From positions 1 through 38,182 of the IMG/VR virus record IMGVR_UViG_3300025109_000021: a stretch of DNA of 38,182 bases; one strand, 5' to 3'. Made by a program: the position numbers and the translations under genes. The notes under the pieces were generated by a model. It saw nothing but the letters and a program-made list of their open reading frames with translations. It was not told where the DNA came from and did no database searches. This DNA is from a virus. Numbering within the stretch: the stretch's first letter is position 1; each line of letters opens with the position of its first letter. Of this stretch, positions 13,740-22,500 are shown one piece after another.

Positions 13740-14266
13740 AAGTACCCGAGCAATTCAAGATAGCCCTCAAAGCTTTAAAGCTCCTACACCCTGAACTGCT
13801 AAATATCATAGGGGCTCAGTGGTGTCTAGAGTCTGACTTTGGTAGATCAGACTTAGCTAAGAAGGCCTGCAATTTTTCTGGTTTAGGGTATAGAGACCTG
13901 GCCCCTTTTCTCCATAAGAACATACTGGAGCGGGTAGGGATGTACCAATACACCGGGCAGGATGGAGATACCAAAGAGTATTTGAAATGTTACATGCCCG
14001 TAGATTTTACCCAGGTGTACCTGGCTTTCCTCAGGAGGGAAGTGTACAACACCCCCGAGATTAAGGTGGGAGAACTCCTCCAAAGCCCCTTGGCCTTGTT
14101 AGGTTGGATTGCCGATCAAGGGTTTTGCGGATGGGTGCCAGGGGTAAAGAGGAAAGATTACCAAACGGATGAGGACTACCAGCAGGCTACCCACGCAGAA
14201 TATGTCAGGTCTGTGCTGGAGTGCAGCTTATCGACCAATTATCAGAAATTATTGAGGGAGTTATGA
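13736..14266 (+). CDS. GH73-like N-acetylglucosaminidase (endolysin)
   Basis: This 176-aa protein resembles the glucosaminidase (GH73) fold that cuts the glycan strand of peptidoglycan. The N-terminal half carries IIGAQWCLESDFGRSDLAKK followed by ACNFSGLGYRD, which fits the family pattern A-Q-x-x-x-E-S-x-x-G-x-S-x-x-A...N-x-x-G; E32 would be the catalytic acid. No signal peptide or cell-wall-binding domain is seen, so export would need a holin. The start is GTG 13736 with GAGGAG upstream, coupled to the zinc ribbon. It sits in the rightward operon, whereas the holin-like gene is in the late leftward operon. Confidence 0.75.
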   Translation: MKVPEQFKIALKALKLLHPELLNIIGAQWCLESDFGRSDLAKKACNFSGLGYRDLAPFLHKNILERVGMYQYTGQDGDTKEYLKCYMPVDFTQVYLAFLRREVYNTPEIKVGELLQSPLALLGWIADQGFCGWVPGVKRKDYQTDEDYQQATHAEYVRSVLECSLSTNYQKLLREL

Positions 14267-14418
14267 CTAAGCATAAAGACCCTAAGAACGATCTCCCTTC
14301 AGCAATAAAACGCATTGAAACTTTAGAAGAAAAACTAGACAGGCAGTACAGGTTATTGCACAAAATTTCTGAGGATTTGCAGAAGTTACAAAGCGATTTT
14401 GATTGGGAAAGAAGTTAG
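14263..14418 (+). CDS. 51-aa coiled-coil protein
   Basis: This short protein (MTKHKDPKNDLPSAIKRIET and onward) is a single amphipathic helix with heptads (IETLEEKLDRQYRLLHKISE, then DLQKLQSDFDW). There is no membrane segment. GAGGGAG lies directly before the ATG, which overlaps the lysin stop (ATGA). It may be a lysis accessory such as a spanin-like or lysin partner, but nothing in the sequence proves it. Confidence 0.65.
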   Translation: MTKHKDPKNDLPSAIKRIETLEEKLDRQYRLLHKISEDLQKLQSDFDWERS

Positions 14419-14421
14419 GAT

Positions 14422-14622
14422 ATGAACACTTACCAGTATGTACGAGTAGGAGAAAGAATGAAAAATGCAGCACCAGACAAATTAGTAATATGCGGCACAT
14501 GCAAAGGCGTTGGATCACTAGAGAATATCTACCCGCCAAGGAAGCCCATCCCCTGCCCCTATTGCCACGCTACAGGCAGGATGTACAAGGCTAAGAGCAA
14601 TGTACCTCCTATTATTCTATGA
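14422..14622 (+). CDS. DnaJ-type mini zinc-finger protein
   Basis: This 66-aa protein has two C-x2-C-x-G-x-G-like repeats, CGTCKGVG and CPYCHATG, the pattern of the DnaJ cysteine-rich domain, separated by 17 residues. Two repeats are enough for one zinc site. Such small proteins are common in phages and may act as chaperone-like or RNA-binding modules. AGGA stands just before ATG 14422. The stop overlaps the next start (ATGA). Confidence 0.75.
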   Translation: MNTYQYVRVGERMKNAAPDKLVICGTCKGVGSLENIYPPRKPIPCPYCHATGRMYKAKSNVPPIIL

Positions 14623-15071
14623 GCGGGCGGGACAAATTTATACCTAAGTATGCTAAGTACACCCCCTACAAAGGGCGCTTGGTCTCTTGCGAAGGAGCTA
14701 TCCCCCTGTCTGAATCCCTGAAGGGGGTCATTGGGGCCAATACAGTCTACAAGCAAGAGAACCTTCCTCTCAAAGCTAATGTAGTCCTATCTATTGAAGC
14801 CGGGTGCTGCATTAAGCATAATTACTATGTAGTCCAGGAGAAGCGGAAGGATCTAAAAAAAGTAGGAATGCTCAAAGCTACTTTCGTGCTCATGGAATAT
14901 AAAGGTAGAGTTACCTGGTTCCCACTAGACAAGGCCCCAATGGTAGGCGCGGAGTTACATAGGACAAGCGGCTGGGGGTTTAAGGTGACAGGGTTTGTAG
15001 ACTGGTTGGTAAGTCGAAGCCCTGTAGAAGCCAAGCGTATTCAAGAGCAGATTTACGAATTGATAGGTTAA
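14619..15071 (+). CDS. 150-aa protein of unknown function
   Basis: I do not recognise this protein. It is rich in beta-strand patterns (LKANVVLSIEAGCCIKHNYY, LKATFVLMEYKGRVTWFPLD), basic overall, with no signal peptide or membrane segment, and ends in a helix (PVEAKRIQEQIYELIG). The start ATG 14619 overlaps the previous stop. Its place between the lysis-type genes and the HTH gene gives no clear role. Confidence 0.65.
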   Translation: MSGRDKFIPKYAKYTPYKGRLVSCEGAIPLSESLKGVIGANTVYKQENLPLKANVVLSIEAGCCIKHNYYVVQEKRKDLKKVGMLKATFVLMEYKGRVTWFPLDKAPMVGAELHRTSGWGFKVTGFVDWLVSRSPVEAKRIQEQIYELIG

Positions 15072-15082
15072 AGGACCAAGAT

Positions 15083-15439
15083 ATGTCTCATTCAAGACAC
15101 CCCTACTTTGAAATTAAGAAACTAAGAGAACGCTGGAGAATCACCCTTGCTGAGATTGCTGACGCATTAGGGGTCCCTTTGGCTCACATAGCTTTCATGA
15201 CCAGTAGGAATACCCCGATAGGTCCTTACGAATCTCTGCTTGCCGGGATGATCTTTGGTAAGCATATAGACTACTTTGGTATCCGCTACCTTCGTTGGTG
15301 CATTACCCAGGAGAAAAAGAAGATTGAGCCTGAGATGTTAGAGGCTATGCGTATTTCTACTCTTAACCTGAGGCACAGACTTGAGAAGAAACAGATTATT
15401 AAGCGGGATGATATCGATGAAGTGGACCCGTTTAGTTAA
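15083..15439 (+). CDS. HTH-containing protein, last gene of the rightward operon
   Basis: This 118-aa protein has a likely helix-turn-helix near the N terminus (RWRITLAEIADALGVPLAHI) and a helical second half (KKIEPEMLEAMRISTLNLRH). No wing or effector domain is seen. SD AAAGGA lies 7 bases before the ATG. Its TAA (15437-15439) shares bases with the stop of the small-terminase gene on the other strand, so two operons collide here with no terminator between them. A regulatory role is inferred only from the HTH. Confidence 0.65.
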   Translation: MSHSRHPYFEIKKLRERWRITLAEIADALGVPLAHIAFMTSRNTPIGPYESLLAGMIFGKHIDYFGIRYLRWCITQEKKKIEPEMLEAMRISTLNLRHRLEKKQIIKRDDIDEVDPFS

Positions 15440-16113
15440 GAAAAAATATCATCTTCTTCATCAGGCTCAGACTCTTCCTTCTTAGGTTCAGAGTCCATCT
15501 TAGCCTTTCTCAAGATAGGAATTACCTTCCCGTTAGCATCAGTCTCATAGCCTTGGATCACATTTACCTGCACGTTGCTGTCAGTAATGTTGAACCCATC
15601 TGAGAAAAAGCCTACGCACTTTAACAAAGTCTCAGCGGCTTTGAGCTTGTCGTGAAGCTCAATCTTGACCTCACCTTTAGGAGTCCGAGTAACCTTCTTA
15701 ATCGATGCTGCCTGGTCTGGGGTTAAAAGGCTTGAGTCTTTAAGGGTGATGTTTCCTTCCGCGTCCCAGGAGGCTACGTCAGTGAGTTTAGCAAAGGCTA
15801 CCCCTATGACTTCCTCAAGAGTCCTCTGGCCCAGGATCTCAGAACGCTTAGCCCTGTCTAGTAGGAATTCTCTGATAACCCTGCCAATACCCGGCTTCTT
15901 TGCCAGGGCCGGACCCTGCACCTGTGCGTTCTTCTTCACCCCGAAGACTTCACGAAAAGCCCTTGAAGCATTTAGATCCTTAGCGTATTCAATGGCAAAG
16001 AGAATTTCAGCAGGAGAAAGCTGCTCATCCTGCATGGCGTTGCGGATATTCTTTTGGATGGTTTTCTCATCCGCATCCGTAATGATTGAGTTAGGGTCTA
16101 TTGGGAGATCCAA
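15436..16113 (-). CDS. Terminase small subunit
   Basis: This 225-aa protein fits the Terminase_2 type small subunit, which recognises the packaging site and regulates the large motor subunit. Family features are LSPAEILFAIEYAKDLNASR, AFREVFGVKKNAQVQGPALA (the HTH), AKKPGIGRVIREFL, the AFAKLTDV segment, and the ending VKIELHDKLKAAETLLKCVG. The tail is acidic (EESEPDEEDDIFS). The start appears to be TTG 16113 with GGAG upstream, overlapping the holin gene by 16 bp; ATG 16035 is an alternative. It is the last gene of the late operon, far from the portal, and no large subunit is in the window. Confidence 0.85.
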   Translation of the reverse strand: MDLPIDPNSIITDADEKTIQKNIRNAMQDEQLSPAEILFAIEYAKDLNASRAFREVFGVKKNAQVQGPALAKKPGIGRVIREFLLDRAKRSEILGQRTLEEVIGVAFAKLTDVASWDAEGNITLKDSSLLTPDQAASIKKVTRTPKGEVKIELHDKLKAAETLLKCVGFFSDGFNITDSNVQVNVIQGYETDANGKVIPILRKAKMDSEPKKEESEPDEEDDIFS

Positions 16114-16574
16114 GTTTCACACTCCGGGCAACGAGTCATGCCGTCAAAAAACTCAGCTTCAAACTCATGCTTGCACTTGTCGCAGGAGATTAGCTCAGAT
16201 ACCGCCCGAGCCCCTGGTGCGATAGGGATAGGCTCTTTCTTCCCGCCAATAAAAACTTTTTCTACTGACCTGCCAAGGCCATAGGCCCCAGCTACCGCGG
16301 CAAGAAATTTCCATATCTCAGGAGGCAGGGCAATCTTGTGTATGGTGCCGTTCTGCCACATTAACGCAAACTCATAGACCCCGTGATTCCATACCATGAC
16401 AAAGAGAATAAAGAGCATGAAGCACGGTCTCCAGCTAGAGGCCAGAAAACCGCCCCCCGCTTCAACCAAGGCCATTTGTCTCTGTTGCCTGCCCTTCTCA
16501 TGCCCTGAGTCTGGCAGCAACCCGGACACTCTTTTAACTATAGGTTTGAGTAAACTTAAAGGGTTAAAATTCAC
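16098..16574 (-). CDS. Holin (3TM, gene-transfer-release type) with C-terminal zinc ribbon
   Basis: The middle of this 158-aa protein fits the 3TM holin family: SSWRPCFMLFILFVMVW, a central segment VYEFALMWQNG, then LPPEIWKFLAAVAGAYGLGR and SVEK. Such proteins form inner-membrane holes at lysis. After about residue 128 comes a zinc ribbon (CDKCKHEFEAEFFDGMTRC, then PEC), which the usual family members lack as far as I recall. The start is GTG 16574, overlapping the 2669-aa gene's stop (GTGA) with a G-rich SD. Because it is late-expressed while the lysin is in the other operon, lysis timing could be set here. Confidence 0.7.
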   Translation of the reverse strand: MNFNPLSLLKPIVKRVSGLLPDSGHEKGRQQRQMALVEAGGGFLASSWRPCFMLFILFVMVWNHGVYEFALMWQNGTIHKIALPPEIWKFLAAVAGAYGLGRSVEKVFIGGKKEPIPIAPGARAVSELISCDKCKHEFEAEFFDGMTRCPECETWISQ

Positions 16575-19500
16575 CGATCCCCCCTTTGCAGTTTCTTCTC
16601 TTCGATCTCCTGCTTGATCTGACCAAGCTTTACTTTACCTTTCCCTACGGCCTCAAAGTACCTTTTCAAGCTCCGCGCTCTTGAAGAAATTCTTTTGTGG
16701 CGTTCGGGCCAATCGGGAGAAAGGATATCTTTACGAGTGATATTTTGCAGTTCATCCATAAAAGCTTTAAATTCTTTGGTAGCTCGAAGCCCCTTATGCT
16801 TGGAGGCTTCTTCTAGCATCCCTTGAACAGCACGATTAGAGAAAGGGTTGGCAGTACCGAGAATGCCAAGGCGCTTATACATAATGTCTTCAGCCCTTGC
16901 TTTACCTGTTTCACCAATGCTTGAAATATCAAGCATAGCCCTTCCGACTTTGGGAACCCATTTATCTACAATATGGTCTGCATCTCGAGGGTCAACAGTA
17001 TCTATACCAAACTTCTCTCTTGCCAGGTAGTAGGCCTCTCTTGAAACCTTGGAAGCTTTGGATATGTTGCGCTCAGAGACAAGCTTAGGATCAGTGGGGG
17101 AACGGTAGTAGGACCCAGGGTGGAATTTGTACCCCAAAGGAACTTCGATTACAGACTGCATAGGCCCACCTACACTAGTAACACTAGGCATGGCAGAACC
17201 CATCATCAGAGAAGCGGCTTCCTGCCAATCTAAATCCCCCATCTTTTCACCCCTGAAATATGTCTCGGCAATCTCACTTGCAGCCGAAGCTATAGGGCCT
17301 ATGGTATGAGCTTTGGGTAAGTTGATCCATTGAATCCAACCGCCTGACGCTTCCACCATCCAACGAGGAGCGGGGATATTCCAGAAGACATGCTTCCAAT
17401 ACCAGGGCATTTCTTTGAACTCATCTTCTCGCTCCGCATCAGCCACCATAGAACGCTCAAGCATTAACAGCGGGATTTGAGACCATAGGACCAATCCCAG
17501 GTAAGAAGAAGGATCTCTTGCTATCGCATCAATGTGAGAGCCAATCCCCTTGGTTTGAGCAACAAGAAAACCCGTAACAGTATTCATCTTCTCGGTCCAG
17601 GTTCCCCCGGTTCTGAAATTGAGGATATTGGCAGAATCCGAAGCTCCGCTCTGAAGGGTTTCTCTCCTACCCAGTCCTGCAGCTTCAGCATCTTCAATCC
17701 CACGTTCTAACTCAGGAAGCCTGTTGATCGTTTCGGATATCTCAAGCCCTCCCCGTAGAATTTTCCCTAAACCCTTCGCCCAGTTCGTAGGATCGAGGAT
17801 AAGAAACTTCTTTTCCTTAGCCGCGAACTTCATGGATTCTCTCACAGCATTTTCAAAATCTTTTTGGGTATGTATGCCCTCATGCCCTACTGCACCCCCG
17901 CCAAGGGTCAATTCTTGGCTTCTTTTAGCCGCTTTTGAGAGGGCTTTAGGCATGGTGTATAGGAAATGCTTGCCGAGCATGTAAGGGGCCGCGAGAAACC
18001 CCAAGCCCCCGGCTACCTTCTTACGCTTGGACACTAAAGGCGCATTCTGAAAATCGGAGATACCGTTTCGTATCCAGAAATCAGGAAGTAAGGTAATGAG
18101 AGGTTTCCATACTTTACGGATATACCAGGGCAGGAAAGGCATTTTGAGGTTGAGTCTTGGGCCCACTAACTCAAACCCTTCTTGGATCTCAGGGGCAAAG
18201 GACCAGTAATCTTTGACCCCTTTCCTCACAACAGGAATAGAACCCGGCTCCCCTTTATGGACTTTTCGCCCGAAGTGGCCAACAGGTTCTCCGCTTACCC
18301 TGTGCGCCATTTCGATCATGTCTACAAAATATGAACGAACATCATTCTTGTGGATCTCGTTTAAAGTTCGGTAGGTATTGAGAAGCATATTGCTGTAGAT
18401 GTTCTGTACCGGCTTATCTGAACCTTCAAGTCTTCTGATAATATCTTTGTACTTATCAGACCCTTGCGGGGACTGGGTTGCCGCAGAGACCTCATCAGAA
18501 AAAGAACTATCTGGGTCCATCAAACGGGTGAGCATGAAATACTGTTGGTTACTAGATTTCACAACCTTGTAAAACTCTTCTGTATAAATATCTGCATCCA
18601 CCAACATCCTAAAAAGCCCGTCGAACCATTTGTCAATGAACTGTCCAGCTTCTCTCATCTTAGCGTATTCAGGGTCTTGCTTTGCGGAATCAACAAGTCT
18701 TGAGGCCCGGGCAAAATCGGTCTCTTCCCCTACCCCCATACCAACGATACGGGCTTTATTCCACTGGCCATCCCGGATCTCTTCGATTGTAGGGATTAGA
18801 TCAGGAAGTACCTGTTCTATTTTTCCCACTAGCCTATCTACTTTCTTACTGCTCAAAGAGCTTGTATTTGATATGGATGTTCGGAGATTCGCGATCATGT
18901 CCCCGAAAGGTTTATAGACATTGGCACTGTCAAGAGCTTGCCCGGAGTCAACCAGAGCGTAGAGTTCCCCCAGAGCAGTATTTACAATGCTAGATATGTT
19001 GGGGTCTTTGAGCGCGTAAAGGTTCCCGATGATGGGGTCAACCGCATTACCAAGAAGGGCTAAGTTATTTTGCTCTACCTTCTCTAAAACATGAAGAGAC
19101 ATTTGGATATCGGCAGACTTGTCTAATTTCTCAACCAGGTTCTTTTCCCCGATTCGTCCAAAGAGTTGAAATACCTTTGAGAAAGGCTCTGTTACCTGGC
19201 GGGTGTAGTCATAAGAGACAAGCCCTTTATCAACCATCTGCTTGGCAATAGAAGCTACTCCCTCTTTAGCAGTCATCTTGTCGTGCATGATCTTGAGCGG
19301 ATCACCCGCGTGAGCTTGACTCATTCTTGTAGCGGGCTCTCCAGCTAATTCGGCCAGGTCCCCGAAAGCGTCTAGGAGTGCATGGGCTTTATTGGTAAGC
19401 CTCTGGGCAAAGAAAGACCGAGACTTCCAAGAGGGCTCAGATGGTGTTCTACCATCGATCACATCCTGGGTAGATACGTGGGTAGTTCCTTCGTCAGAAG

Positions 19501-22500
19501 TAACATAGTGGCGCAGATCCTCACTGACCCCTCTTATATCAGTCAGCGCGTTCTTACCAAGTTTCTGAGGAAGTGCTTTTTCAAAATAGGTAGCAAACCC
19601 CGGAGCCCTTTTCTTAGCTTCCGCAGGATTGAGGATATAGGCCGTAAAGAATTCGGATAGCCCTTCCTGCACAATCCGCGTTTCCACATCAGGGAAAGCA
19701 TTTGGGTCTGCTTGATACTTCGCGTTGATTAGATCCTGGGTTTCAGTAGACAGGAAGTTATGAAGCTCCTTGCCGTGATTCTTTACTACTGTAGGATTGA
19801 GAATATGGTGCCTCTGGTCAAGAAGTCGCCCCTGCGCATAGAGAAACCCTCTCAGGTCTCCTTGCTCGAAGTAGGCTTGCCCTGTGCCGTGATCGTCTAC
19901 AAAACCAAAGCCCCAATCTTTTGCTCTCACACTCTTAGGGGGTTTGCCCCAGCGGATAGGAGAACCAATAAGTTTGGTTAAAGCCTTCTGCATTTTCCTG
20001 GGTTCTTTAGGCCTCCCCGTTTTATTAGTGGGGGCGGTAGGTATCTCATGCTCAATCACTGGAGAATCTTTGAAGGTGTGGCGGGTTTGGAACAGAGTGT
20101 TGGAAGCTTGATAGTCCCCTTTTTCTACTGTTATAAAATGTTTATCGGGGGCCCCGTTGTAGTATCCTAAAAATTCCCCCCCGTCTAAAGCCAGTCCTTC
20201 TTCAAAAGATTGCGAATCGTCATATTCGTAGTAGAAAGTAAGGTCCTCTCTTCTAAACATAACAACATCCCCGGTGTCTTTACTCCGAACAGCTACGTAT
20301 TCGGGAATATCTGAGGCTTGTTCGTACCCCATTTCTTTAAAATCGCCAAAGGGGACTATTTCAGCAGAGGGAGCCCCCGCAAACTGACTTACTATAATAG
20401 AGTAAAGATCTGATCTATTTCTTGTCCGAAAGGCTTCTCGAACTTTGTTGATAATTTCATAAGCCTGTGGGTATTCTTTTATTTTTAGCATGTTTTCAAT
20501 TCGCCAATCAAAATCACTCCTTTCACCAAAAAGGCCGACCAGCTCATCTGCAAAACCCCCAAAATATTCAGTGTCGAAAAACTGCTTTTCTTGTTCGGAT
20601 AGGTGGGGTGCTACCTCTTCTAGTATACCTACATATCTTTGCCATTCAGAAAAAGAATAAGTGTCTAAGCCTCGACTAAGAAATACCAACACTCTTTTTA
20701 GAAAGTCCAGGTCTTTTACATTTTTAACTCCTCCCGCGTCTTTAATTATGCTGTCAACTAACTCCTTAACTCCGTGGGGACTAGAGGCCCCTAAAGGTTC
20801 AGGAAACATCTGGGTAAATACGCCTGATTCTTCCCTATGTTTTCGCGCCTCGGCATACGCGGCTTCCGCGCGTTCTACATCCTCTTCGGTAATTGGAGCT
20901 TCCAAAATCTTTCGCGCTTTTTCAGAACTAGAGGGCTCTTCATGCCGAGGGTGAGAAGGAAGTATCTCCCCAGTCTTGTTGTAGTGACGTATGGCTTTTT
21001 CTTCTTCAGGAGTAAAGGACTTCATCTGGCTTAGTGCTTTACCCCCGGTCTCTTTCCAATTGTTGTACCTATCTAATAGGGGATTAGCTTTGAGGGGCTG
21101 CGATTCAGCTTTGGTCCTGCGCTCAATCACATCAGCCATGACAGCGTTTTTCATTGTCTCAGGCATCAAGCCTTTTGTATCAAACCCAAAGGCATCAGCG
21201 AACTTGTTATAGAGTTTCCCGAGGAACTGAACCATATCGTGAAAGATTCTTTTCAGCGCCCCTCTTGGCTCTTTATGTCCTGCCATGAAGCCTTCCCAAT
21301 CTTCCGCGAAAGCTTCTTTATTTTCTGTAGTCCAAACTCCGTCTTTTCCTACGCCATAAGATTTATTCATCAAGCTTTTTTGAGAAGGAGTCAATATGTT
21401 CTCAAGCAAATGCCCCGACTCATGGATCAGGGTTGTATAGTCCCCGGTCTCAAAGGCTTTAATTAAACCCCCTACTTCCCTGGGAGTAAAAGAGCCCATA
21501 GCCTTACCATCTGTTGACTGTGCGCTTTCAAGGGATACACTATCAAAGTATTCTTGGGTAGTCTCTACAACCCCCGCCTTTACTGCTTGCTCTGCTAGAA
21601 CTTCATGTAAAAGGGCAAAAGCTTTTATTTCGGTATCTGAAAACTGATCAGCAGGAAAAGATTCTCTAGCTCTTTTCTCAAAAGATACCCCTTCAGGAGT
21701 CTGGCTCTCCGCCCCGCCTAAAGCTTCTACGTGGTCTTCAGCTTTGTCTTTTAATACCTCCCGAGGGTTAGTTTGGAATAGCCGCTCTTCGGTCTTCCCT
21801 GGTACTGGAGGATTCTCGGTATCTAACTGTTCGAGGGCATCTGAAATCTGGAGATCTTTCCTTTTCTTTTGAAGAACTTTAACTTTCGTTTCTTCACCCG
21901 GCACATTCTCATGATCCTTGATATCTTCAGTTATCTCAGCAATCTCAGGATTTACCTTTACCTCTTTAGGCTCTGCGGTTTTAGTGGATTCTTCTTTCTT
22001 AGCCAGTACCGCTTCCCACTTGGCTTTGAAGCCTTCATCTTGCATAGCATAAGCCATTTGGGGATTAGTCAGCCCGTCCACCATGATATCTGTAATCTCT
22101 TCATCGGTCTTTAAAGGCAGGATCTCATTGATATACTTTTCTGGATCTGCTAGGAATAGCTCAGAGGTAAGGTTTGTCTCTTTAGTTTCCAAGGTCTCAG
22201 GTATTTCCTCTTGCAAAGACTCCTGCTCTACCTCGGGGGCCGCTTCAGCCCTTTTCATCATGTAGGCAAGTTCTTGTTCGAGTTCCCCAAACCCCCCAGA
22301 AGTATCGGAATCGGAATCAATTACATCCCCGATGATATCTGTACCCGCGGTCTGCTTGGCCTCTTCCTCGAAATTCTCAAGTACTTTGGCCTCCGAAATC
22401 TTCTCTTGCTCAACCCGGCCCTGTAGTGCTTCCGCATCAGCCGCTTGTAGCCCGCCAGGGCCGAATCTATACTCATTAAAAGCTTTATTCTCGGAGAGCT

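Noticed and set aside
14403-14594. 63-codon frame overlapping the DnaJ-type zinc-finger gene
   Set aside because: The neighbouring frame (14422-14622) has the SD, the C-x2-C repeats and the ATGA link to the next gene; this one is a shadow.
15665-16225. 186-codon plus-strand frame opposite the small terminase and holin genes
   Set aside because: It runs antisense through two well-supported genes, has no clear SD and its translation is Ser/Leu/Arg-rich without motifs.
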